Positions 53,071 through 59,495 of a DNA stretch of 64,000 nucleotides are shown here, piece after piece. Each line of letters begins with the position of its first letter. The first letter of the stretch is position 1. This DNA is from Winogradskyella sp. (GTDB lineage: Bacteria; Bacteroidota; Bacteroidia; Flavobacteriales; Flavobacteriaceae): contig NZ_JANQIM010000024.1 in the NCBI RefSeq assembly GCF_028282165.1, positions 1 through 64,000 on the forward strand. The letters run 5' to 3'. Below the pieces are notes generated by a model. That model was given only the letters and a program-made list of their open reading frames with translations, was not told the DNA's origin and made no database searches. The position numbers and the translations under genes are program-made.

Positions 53071-53607
53071 TTACAATGACGATATCTCACCTCTTGCAGG
53101 ATAACCACTAGTATTTATAAAGTCAATAACCTTAACAAAAGATGCTAGATGTGGTCGTCCCCAAGGTGTAGAATTAAGCGTTACGAAGTAGATAGTGTTA
53201 TCTGGTTTTATTAAAAATAACCCTGGTTCGTTAAACACCTCTGGCTCATAATCTTTAATGGCCTTACTTAGGTATAAGCCCCAATTATTTGCTGTTTCTG
53301 CATCTAGTTCATACCCGATTTTTAAGTGTTCGGATAGTTCCCATTTGATTCGTGCTTTTCTGGCCCTAGCCTCTACATCCATACTAATAGCGATGACATC
53401 TACACCCTTTTCAGCATAAGCATCGATAAGGCCATTTAATGTTTTAAGATACTTCTCGCAAACGGGGCAGTGCAATCCTCTATAAAAAACAAGCATTGTA
53501 AAGTTTTCTGGGTTTTGATCTTCGAGTTTCCAGATATCTCCACCAAGTAGTTTTATGTGAAGTTCTGGTGCTTGGGTTTGCGGCGTAAGTTTTTGTTGTG
53601 TATTCAT
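53071..53607 (-). CDS. Peroxiredoxin/AhpC-TSA-like protein with CxxC
   Basis: The 178-residue protein has the thioredoxin fold and the motif FYRGLHCPVCEKYL, with Cys47 and Cys50 spaced as CxxC, then VIAISMDVEARARKAR. It resembles the PRX-like 2 (AhpC/TSA) group that reduces peroxides or disulfides. It starts 3 bases after the MdaB-like gene stop and is likely co-transcribed from the HxlR-controlled promoter. No signal peptide; cytosolic. Confidence 0.82.
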   Translation of the reverse strand: MNTQQKLTPQTQAPELHIKLLGGDIWKLEDQNPENFTMLVFYRGLHCPVCEKYLKTLNGLIDAYAEKGVDVIAISMDVEARARKARIKWELSEHLKIGYELDAETANNWGLYLSKAIKDYEPEVFNEPGLFLIKPDNTIYFVTLNSTPWGRPHLASFVKVIDFINTSGYPARGEISSL

Positions 53608-53610
53608 GTT

Positions 53611-54204
53611 TTAAGCGTTTAAAATATGGTCTTTAATATGCTGATCGAAACGTATAAAATCATTATCAATATCGGGATTTTTAAGTACATCATAGCAGAC
53701 AAAAGTCGGTAACGCTTTCATACCAAAAAATTTAAAATTTAAATGGGTTGGTAAAAACAGATCATCGACACTTTTCCCTTCAAAAAACCATTGATCGGCA
53801 TCATTAAATGCTTCTTTGGGAGCATTAAAAGTTAATGACAACATATATTTTTTTCCTGTGAGTGTTCCTCCTGTTCCGTATTGTTTAGTAGTATCTTGGC
53901 GTGAACGGCCGTCTCCAGCGCACAAACGACCATCCATGCCGAAGCTATACACATAATCTTGATATTTTTTGAAACTCCAGGACGTAGCCATCCAGTTGAC
54001 CGGCATTTGTACTACAATGAGGTCTGCCCATTGGTGCTTGGCAATCTCTTCGTCTATATTGTAATCGTCTTTCATGGCCGTAGTCTTAATCTCGAAGTCT
54101 TCGTTTGCAAGTAAATTTTTTAAGCGATCGACTAGGCTATTATTAAGTTGACCTTTTGAAAATTCATAGGCTTCATGACCATTTATAATAAATATATTTT
54201 TCAT
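53611..54204 (-). CDS. MdaB-like NAD(P)H:quinone reductase (flavodoxin fold)
   Basis: The 197-residue protein begins [21 protein letters not shown] and contains [19 protein letters not shown] and [10 protein letters not shown], with [24 protein letters not shown], features of MdaB/KefF-type FAD-dependent quinone reductases (NINGH start, PVNW(M/W), TFNAP; read in parts). These enzymes reduce quinones by two electrons and limit electrophile toxicity. It is the first gene of the unit with the peroxiredoxin-like gene and is divergent to an HxlR regulator over a 99-base region with palindromes, so direct repression is likely (inference). Confidence 0.85.
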   Translation of the reverse strand: MKNIFIINGHEAYEFSKGQLNNSLVDRLKNLLANEDFEIKTTAMKDDYNIDEEIAKHQWADLIVVQMPVNWMATSWSFKKYQDYVYSFGMDGRLCAGDGRSRQDTTKQYGTGGTLTGKKYMLSLTFNAPKEAFNDADQWFFEGKSVDDLFLPTHLNFKFFGMKALPTFVCYDVLKNPDIDNDFIRFDQHIKDHILNA

Positions 54205-54226
54205 CTAATTGGATTTAATTGTATCG

Positions 54227-54234
54227 CAAAGTTA
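54227..54234 (-). promoter_or_regulatory. Candidate -7 element for the MdaB-like gene
   Basis: On the minus strand this reads TAACTTTG, a perfect TAnnTTTG match, 22 bases before the mdaB-like start. A palindrome begins exactly at its upstream edge. No clear -33 TTTG is present, as expected for a weak, regulated promoter. Confidence 0.5.
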
Positions 54235-54245
54235 CTATTAATAGT
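54234..54245. promoter_or_regulatory. Candidate HxlR operator palindrome
   Basis: ACTATTAATAGT is a perfect 12-base palindrome, and a second TACTATTA occurs 23 bases downstream at 54256-54263. Both lie between the divergent MdaB-like and HxlR genes, next to or within promoter elements. The spacing of about two helical turns fits two dimers on one face. Confidence 0.55.
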
Positions 54246-54250
54246 CTATT

Positions 54251-54284
54251 TTTGATACTATTAAAAAACTTTTGTTTAAATTTG
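54251..54284 (+). promoter_or_regulatory. Bacteroidota-type promoter of the first HxlR gene
   Basis: TTTG at 54251-54254 (-33) and TAAATTTG at 54277-54284 (-7) are spaced 22 bases, close to the normal range, and end 19 bases before the HxlR start. The second operator half-site lies just after -33, so binding should block this promoter. Confidence 0.5.
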
Positions 54285-54303
54285 TGGTAACTAAAAGGTA
54301 ACT

Positions 54304-54663
54304 ATGGCACGAAAAATAATTGATAATCCAAATAGTTGTACGCTTGTACACGCCATGAATATTATTGGTGGTAAATGGAAACCTATCATCATTTATCTTT
54401 TGGCTAATGGCTCGCTTCGTTTCGGAAAATTATTGTTGTTCATTCCGAATATTTCAAAAAAAGTATTAACGCAACAATTGAGAGAGTTGGAAGACGACAG
54501 ACTAATTATTCGCAAACGTTTTGCCGAAACCCCTCCTCGTGTAGAATATTCTTTGTCTGAACGTGGCAAAGGGCTATTGCCTATTTTAAAACAGTTAAGC
54601 TATTGGACTTCTAAAAGTTTTAGTACCATTGAATTTGAAGACTGTAAAATTGTAAGCTTATAA
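54304..54663 (+). CDS. HxlR family transcriptional regulator (copy 1)
   Basis: The 119-residue winged-helix protein has CTLVHAMNIIGGKWKPIIIYLLANGSLRFGKL, then ISKKVLTQQLRELEDDRLIIRKRFAETPPRVEYSLSERGK (in parts: GKWKPIIIYLL, TQQLRELE, PPRVEYSLSERG), the HxlR signature. HxlR proteins such as HypR and YodB sense electrophiles or oxidants through a cysteine; here Cys at residue 12 is the N-terminal candidate and Cys114 is near the end. It is divergent to the MdaB-like unit, and palindromes between them suggest both are self- and co-regulated. Confidence 0.9.
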   Translation: MARKIIDNPNSCTLVHAMNIIGGKWKPIIIYLLANGSLRFGKLLLFIPNISKKVLTQQLRELEDDRLIIRKRFAETPPRVEYSLSERGKGLLPILKQLSYWTSKSFSTIEFEDCKIVSL

Positions 54664-54669
54664 TTCTTG

Positions 54670-55437
54670 CTAAAATAGTATGATGTCCCCATCCTCTGGA
54701 ATAAAAGTCTTATCTGAAAGCCCTTCTTTATTAAATCTGGCTTTTAGATCTAATCGTTTAGTTGGACAATGGTTAACCGCTTCCAAATGATTGGCAATGA
54801 CCTTTCCAGGTGCCGTTTTAGTGAACTTTATAATATCTTCAACACGCATTAATAGAGGTTGAAAAAAATCTAACTGGGCTGTGCCGGATGCGACTACGGA
54901 AATATCTGGCTTATAGTCTTTAAGTACTTTATCTACATCATCAGTATAAATGGTGTCACTACTTAAATATAAGGAGGGTTCATTGGGAAATTCTAAATAA
55001 AATCCCATCACATTTCCCATAGGTTTAGCCACATACCCATAACCGTGGCGTGCTGGAATACCTTCTATTTTTCCACCTAAAAAATTATCGTGTTTCCAAT
55101 AATCAACGGTTTGTACAATATTTAAACCTTTTTTCTTAAATAAAGCCTCATCCAAAACACTGCAGGTCACAGGAATATCTTTTTTCTTCAAAAACGCTTC
55201 AGCCACTTTATCGATATGATCGGGATGCTTGTGGGTAATCAAACAATGTGTAACTTTATCTAAAACAGGTTGAGAATTCTCTGGTAAATCTACGATAGGA
55301 TTACGCTTTGGCTTAAATCGAAATAAGGTAAATGGCGGCCCTGCAGTTCCTTTGGCTCCAAGCATCGGATCAACTAAAATAACATGCCCACCAGTTTCAA
55401 TGATCATCGTTGCATTACGAATGTGATGGATTTTCAT
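54670..55437 (-). CDS. MBL-fold metal-dependent hydrolase
   Basis: The start is 55437 (MKIHHIRNATMIIETGG), the usual family beginning, giving 255 residues; the longer frame would overlap the preceding gap with an unlikely 26 residues. HKHPDHID is the zinc-binding HxHxDH (as HKHPDH), with a further HGYGY, and SSDTIYTDD and VIANHLEAVNHCP supply the distal Asp and His. It resembles UlaG-like lactonases/phosphodiesterases. It lies 78 bases after the second HxlR gene on the same strand and is probably co-regulated. Confidence 0.82.
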   Translation of the reverse strand: MKIHHIRNATMIIETGGHVILVDPMLGAKGTAGPPFTLFRFKPKRNPIVDLPENSQPVLDKVTHCLITHKHPDHIDKVAEAFLKKKDIPVTCSVLDEALFKKKGLNIVQTVDYWKHDNFLGGKIEGIPARHGYGYVAKPMGNVMGFYLEFPNEPSLYLSSDTIYTDDVDKVLKDYKPDISVVASGTAQLDFFQPLLMRVEDIIKFTKTAPGKVIANHLEAVNHCPTKRLDLKARFNKEGLSDKTFIPEDGDIILF

Positions 55438-55515
55438 TATGTTAGATTTAATGACTGCCGCTAATTTACTGTTTATAAAGCTAAGATTACCATCATTGAT
55501 TCGCTTTAAATGCAA

Positions 55516-55860
55516 TTAATCTTTAATTCCATCCTCTTGCATCAACTGAAACCCATAATTTCGTAGGCTCACAATTATTGGAATGGCTCTTTTTCCTTTT
55601 TCAGTGATAGTGTACTCTGTTTTTACAGGAACTTCAGGAATAATGGCTTTAGTAGCAAAACCGTCGTCCACCAATTCTTTTAAATTTTTACTTAGCATGC
55701 GGTCAGAGATATGTGAAATACTTCGTTTTAGCTCTGAAAAACGCCAAGACTTATCCTTTAATCGCCATAAAATGGGCATTTTATAGGTGCCTCCAATTTT
55801 ATCGAAGACATATTCTACAGGTGTATAATAACGTTTATTATTCTTCAAGAAATCTGGCAT
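55516..55860 (-). CDS. HxlR family transcriptional regulator (copy 2)
   Basis: The start is 55860 (MPDFLKNNKRYYTPVEYVF), 24 bases after a TACCTTTG -7 element; the longer frame is not supported. The 114-residue winged-helix protein has KMPILWRLKDKSWRFSELKRSI, SDRMLSKNLKELVDDGF and VPVKTEYTITEKGKRAIP, the HxlR core. No cysteine is visible, unlike copy 1 and the redox-sensing relatives, so it may respond to a different ligand. It is divergent from the DJ-1/PfpI gene with a perfect inverted repeat over its own promoter. Confidence 0.9.
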   Translation of the reverse strand: MPDFLKNNKRYYTPVEYVFDKIGGTYKMPILWRLKDKSWRFSELKRSISHISDRMLSKNLKELVDDGFATKAIIPEVPVKTEYTITEKGKRAIPIIVSLRNYGFQLMQEDGIKD

Positions 55861-55871
55861 ACTTACATAAA

Positions 55872-55886
55872 TGTTAGTTACTAACA
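55872..55886. promoter_or_regulatory. Candidate operator of HxlR copy 2
   Basis: TGTTAGT-T-ACTAACA is a perfect 7-base inverted repeat with one central base. It covers the expected transcription start of the HxlR gene and touches its -7 element (55885-55892). It also lies about 37 bases upstream of the -7 element of the divergent gene. Autoregulation is inferred. Confidence 0.55.
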
Positions 55887-55892
55887 AAGGTA
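55885..55892 (-). promoter_or_regulatory. Candidate -7 element of HxlR copy 2
   Basis: On the minus strand this reads TACCTTTG, a perfect TAnnTTTG match 24 bases before the start codon. It overlaps the inverted repeat by two bases. Confidence 0.5.
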
Positions 55893-55922
55893 GTAAAATG
55901 TAAAACGAAAATGAATTCATAA

Positions 55923-55930
55923 TAATTTTG
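55923..55930 (+). promoter_or_regulatory. Candidate -7 element of the DJ-1/PfpI gene
   Basis: TAATTTTG is a perfect TAnnTTTG match, 23 bases before the start codon at 55954. No good -33 TTTG is visible. Confidence 0.5.
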
Positions 55931-55953
55931 AATAGAATTAAAAAACACGCGTT

Positions 55954-56715
55954 ATGACTATTGTAGAGCAAAATGAATATGTGCATTTTCACGGTGCACC
56001 AAGCAAAGGAAAAGTATTAATGGTAGCCAGTAGTCCTACTATTTCTAAACAAACAGGTTGGCCAATTGGCTTTTGGGCAGCAGAATTAACACATCCATTA
56101 TATGTGTTTCAAGAAGCAGGATATGAAATTGATTTGGTTTCTACCGAAGGTGGGAAAATAGAAATGGATGCTTACTCTAATCCATTAGACGAAAGTGGTT
56201 ATTCCGCTCATGATTTCATATCATTAGGGTATATGCAGCGAAACAGTTTTAACCAAATACTTGAAAACACAAAAAAACTTACACAAGTTTCTGCTGAAGA
56301 TTACGATGCCATTTTTTTAGTAGGTGGACAAGGACCAATGTATACGTTTAGAGGTAATACAGATTTGGAGAAATTATTTGTTTCATTTTACGAATCCGGA
56401 AAACCAAGCGCGGCCGTGTGCCATTCTACAACACTTTTGTTAGAAGCTAAAACGTCTGGTGGCGATTTACTAGTAAAAGGCAAAACCTGGACTGGCTTTG
56501 CCGATGCCGAAGAACAGTTTGCTGATGCTGCTGTAGGCATGCAAATTCAACCTTACCGAATAGAAACTGAAGCCCGAAAATTAAAGGATACTAATTTTAA
56601 AGTGGCAGCACCATTTTCATCTTATGTGATTGCAGATGGGAATTTAATTACAGGCCAGCAACAAAACTCTGGAGCTGCCACGGCAAAAATGGTAGTTGCG
56701 CAGCTAAACAAATAA
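55954..56715 (+). CDS. DJ-1/PfpI family protein (Hsp31/glyoxalase III-like)
   Basis: The 253-residue protein has the type 1 glutamine amidotransferase-like fold. The nucleophile is Cys155 in SAAVCHSTTLLLEA, with Glu65 in VSTEGGKIEMDAYS and the GGQGPMYTF loop. This is the pattern of Hsp31-like chaperones/glyoxalase III that detoxify methylglyoxal. It is divergent to HxlR copy 2 and 31 bases before the next gene. A role in carbonyl or electrophile stress is inferred. Confidence 0.85.
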   Translation: MTIVEQNEYVHFHGAPSKGKVLMVASSPTISKQTGWPIGFWAAELTHPLYVFQEAGYEIDLVSTEGGKIEMDAYSNPLDESGYSAHDFISLGYMQRNSFNQILENTKKLTQVSAEDYDAIFLVGGQGPMYTFRGNTDLEKLFVSFYESGKPSAAVCHSTTLLLEAKTSGGDLLVKGKTWTGFADAEEQFADAAVGMQIQPYRIETEARKLKDTNFKVAAPFSSYVIADGNLITGQQQNSGAATAKMVVAQLNK

Positions 56716-56746
56716 TAAACGTTATACCAACAAAACACAAAACACA

Positions 56747-57376
56747 ATGACATTAGCATTTATAGGTATAGGAAACGTCGGTTTTGCACTAGCGAACAAC
56801 TTAGAACAAAAAGGATATAGCATCATTATTGCAAATGATAATCCAGACTCCCAGAGTGTACAAAAAGCACTAGTCCAAAACTTTAACTTCGGCGTATTGC
56901 CACTTCAAGAAGCGATAGATACTGCCGAAGTTATCTTTTTGGCAACACCATTTCATGTGAATGAAGTATTGCTGAAAGGTTTGGACTTTAGAGGAAAACC
57001 TTTGGTAGATTGTACCAATCCTGTTGGTGCTGGCATATCTCATGGATTGGAAAGTAAAATATCTGGATCCGAGAAGATTCAAGAATGGGCACCAACAGCA
57101 AATGTAGTTAAAGCTTACACGATTTATGGTTTCGAGAATTTCAGCAATCCAGAATATCTAAACGCAAAAGAACAACCTTCTATGCTCTTTGCTGGAAATA
57201 CTACTGAAGCCAAGCAAAAAGTAGCTTCAATCATTGAAGCAAGTGGGTTTTATGCCAAGGACGTTGGTGCTTTAGATCAAGCCTTGCATTTAGAGCATAT
57301 GACCTTACTTTGGGTAAAGATGGTACGCCGAGATGGCCATCATCCGAATTTTATGTGGGCGTATTTGGAAAAGTAG
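56747..57376 (+). CDS. NADP-dependent F420-reductase-like oxidoreductase
   Basis: The 209-residue Rossmann protein begins MTLAFIGIGNVGFALANNLEQ (GxGxxG), then DTAEVIFLATPFHVNEVL, KPLVDCTNPVGAGISHGLES and HLEHMTLLWVKM (read in parts). It matches the NADPH:F420 reductase/ketopantoate-like NADP-binding group that uses flavin or F420 in some phyla and other substrates in Bacteroidota. It is the second gene of the HxlR-controlled unit. The reaction is not known. It converges with sppA, with a small hairpin repeat in between. Confidence 0.8.
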   Translation: MTLAFIGIGNVGFALANNLEQKGYSIIIANDNPDSQSVQKALVQNFNFGVLPLQEAIDTAEVIFLATPFHVNEVLLKGLDFRGKPLVDCTNPVGAGISHGLESKISGSEKIQEWAPTANVVKAYTIYGFENFSNPEYLNAKEQPSMLFAGNTTEAKQKVASIIEASGFYAKDVGALDQALHLEHMTLLWVKMVRRDGHHPNFMWAYLEK

Positions 57377-57380
57377 ATTC

Positions 57381-57408
57381 GTCACCCTGAACTTGTTTCA
57401 GGGTCTCA
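57381..57408. repeat. Dispersed hairpin between convergent genes
   Basis: ACCCTGAA-ACTTG-style stem: CACCCTGAACTTGTTTCAGG pairs GTCACCCTGAA with TTTCAGGGT. It separates the convergent F420-like gene and sppA and could act as a bidirectional terminator. Confidence 0.65.
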
Positions 57409-57422
57409 TAATCTCGATTCGA

Positions 57423-59186
57423 TTATTCTATATACGTCCCATAAGGAAACAGTAGTTGAACACCTTCACGTTGTGTTTGTGTCTTAATCTCTTTCCAAAC
57501 CTTATAGCCGTCTTCGCCCAACTCTTCTCTTAAGAGTTCTTCTTTAGTTTTCATTAACCCTAATTGACTTAACGACTCTCTAAAATCTTTTTTAAATATG
57601 GGGAATTCTTTTGTTGCATAGTCATCAATATCGGCCAATTCTGAAGCTTTTTTAAGTGCTGTATCAAGGCCTCCTAATTCGTCAACTAGTCCAATGTCAA
57701 TGGCTTCACTACCAGTCCAAACACGTCCTTGTGCAATAGTATTAATATCATCTTTTGTCATGCCTCTACCTTCTGCAACTCGAATTAAGAACAAGTCATA
57801 AACATCTATAATGCCTTCTTTGATAAACTTACGTTGATTTTCGGATAATGGCTTAGAAAAACTATACGTAATAGCATTACTATTAGTCATCACCTGATGT
57901 GTGCTAATTCCCCATTTCTCAAAAAGTTTGGTGCCATTTGGTAAGACTCCAAACACACCAATACTTCCTGTAACAGTCATAGGTTCAGCCACAATATAAT
58001 CAGCATTAGAAGCAATATAATAGCCTCCAGAAGCCGCATAGTTACCCATAGAAACAACCACGGGCTTTACTTTTTTGGTCAATTCTATTTCTCTCCAAAT
58101 CAATTCGCTAGTGAGTGCACTTCCCCCTGGGGAATTTACACGTAAGACAATAGCCTTTATTTTATCATCTTCTCTCGCTTTTATCAAAGCGTTGTTTATG
58201 ATACCTTGCCCCACAAAGTTTTCGTCACCTTCGCCATATATAATTTCTCCTTCAGCAAAAATCACTGCTATTTTATCTGTCTTATAGCTAGACTTCTGCT
58301 TAGAATAGGTATATTCTGAATAATCACGAATGTCAATGCTCGGCAATTTATCTTCAGTCTTAAGTCCTATTTGATGCTTAATGCCATTAGTAAATTCATC
58401 ATAATAACCAACTTTGTCAACCAGTTTATTTTCTAATGCCAATGTTGGCGTACGACCTAGTAGGCTATCGGCAATGGTATGTAATGTTTCTGGAGGGATA
58501 CTTCTACTCTTACTAATATCCGTTTTAATCGTCGACCAGATCGAATTTAAATAGGATTTTATTTGTTCTCTATTAGCCTCACTCATGTTGTTTTCTAAAA
58601 ATGGCTCTACCGCACTTTTGTATTTACCATGGCGGACCACTTCCATTTTTAAACCTGTTTTTTCCTGAAAATCCTTAAAATAATATTGTTCTGAAGCTAG
58701 CCCTTTAAATTCAATAGTGCCCGAAGGATTAACATACAAAGTGTCTGCTGCCGAACTTAAATAATACGATTGTTGTGTGAAGATGTCCGAGTAAGCAACT
58801 ACAAATTTGCCACTATCCTTAAAATCAATCAAAGCATCTCTCAAAGCTTTAAGCTGCGCATATCCTGCAAAAGTGAAATTGTTTTCTATGGTAATACCTT
58901 TTATTTGAGGATCGGTTTTAGCAAATTCAATGGCTCTTATCATCCCAAAGAGGCTATGTTTAGGGTACTCGTTTAGAAAGGTGTAATTTTCATATTCTTT
59001 CTTACCAATATGATCCTCTATATTAAAATCCAGCTTTAAATTCAGTACCGAATTATTTTCTACTATAATTGGCTCTTCTCCTTGACTTCCAAGAAAAGCA
59101 ATGAACATAAAAAATACTATAAAACTTAAAATTGAAAAAATAATTAGTCCAACAATTGTGGACAATACGCGTTTTAAAAAACTCAT
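57423..59186 (-). CDS. sppA: Signal peptide peptidase SppA, 67-kDa type
   Basis: The 587-residue membrane protein has an N-terminal transmembrane helix (GLIIFSILSFIVFFMFIAFLG), then two S49 protease domains. Catalytic Lys is in HGKYKSAVEPF (about residue 190) and Ser in MGNYAASGGYYIASNAD (about 382). NSPGGSALTSELIW forms the oxyanion region. It degrades leftover signal peptides in the membrane. It is single, upstream of a 309-base region. Confidence 0.95.
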   Translation of the reverse strand: MSFLKRVLSTIVGLIIFSILSFIVFFMFIAFLGSQGEEPIIVENNSVLNLKLDFNIEDHIGKKEYENYTFLNEYPKHSLFGMIRAIEFAKTDPQIKGITIENNFTFAGYAQLKALRDALIDFKDSGKFVVAYSDIFTQQSYYLSSAADTLYVNPSGTIEFKGLASEQYYFKDFQEKTGLKMEVVRHGKYKSAVEPFLENNMSEANREQIKSYLNSIWSTIKTDISKSRSIPPETLHTIADSLLGRTPTLALENKLVDKVGYYDEFTNGIKHQIGLKTEDKLPSIDIRDYSEYTYSKQKSSYKTDKIAVIFAEGEIIYGEGDENFVGQGIINNALIKAREDDKIKAIVLRVNSPGGSALTSELIWREIELTKKVKPVVVSMGNYAASGGYYIASNADYIVAEPMTVTGSIGVFGVLPNGTKLFEKWGISTHQVMTNSNAITYSFSKPLSENQRKFIKEGIIDVYDLFLIRVAEGRGMTKDDINTIAQGRVWTGSEAIDIGLVDELGGLDTALKKASELADIDDYATKEFPIFKKDFRESLSQLGLMKTKEELLREELGEDGYKVWKEIKTQTQREGVQLLFPYGTYIE

Positions 59187-59495
59187 CTGTAATATTTAAT
59201 TTTTTATTTCTTAAGAGTCAGTCTAAATACCTATTCATTAGTTACACAATTCTTTAATTTAATGTTCTAAAAATACGTTTATTACATTGCTGAAGTAAAG
59301 AAGATTTGGCAACAAATATTCGGATGACAAAATAGTGAAACAACTTCACTTATTTTCTTAAAACATCATTAAAACCTAATGCTATTTTGGAAATAATCAA
59401 AGGGTATTAACCTTAACCATATGATCTGACCATTTGCTTGTCTTTTGGTTAAGGAATAATAAAAAAAGCGAGAGTCAATCTCTCGCTTTTAAATA
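59187..59495. other. Intergenic region between sppA and ppc
   Basis: It contains no gene. It holds the ppc terminator (59456-59490), the sppA promoter, which I could not identify, and a weak inverted repeat CCTTAACC...GGTTAAGG around 59410-59453. Confidence 0.5.
59456..59490 (-). terminator. Rho-independent terminator of ppc
   Basis: Arms AAAAGCGAGAG and CTCTCGCTTTT enclose TCAAT; on the minus strand the stem is followed by TTTTTTTATTATT. It begins 6 bases after the ppc stop. Confidence 0.88.

Noticed and set aside
55861..55992. A 44-residue N-terminal extension of HxlR copy 2.
   Set aside because: It would run through the regulator's own -7 element and operator and into the divergent DJ-1 gene.
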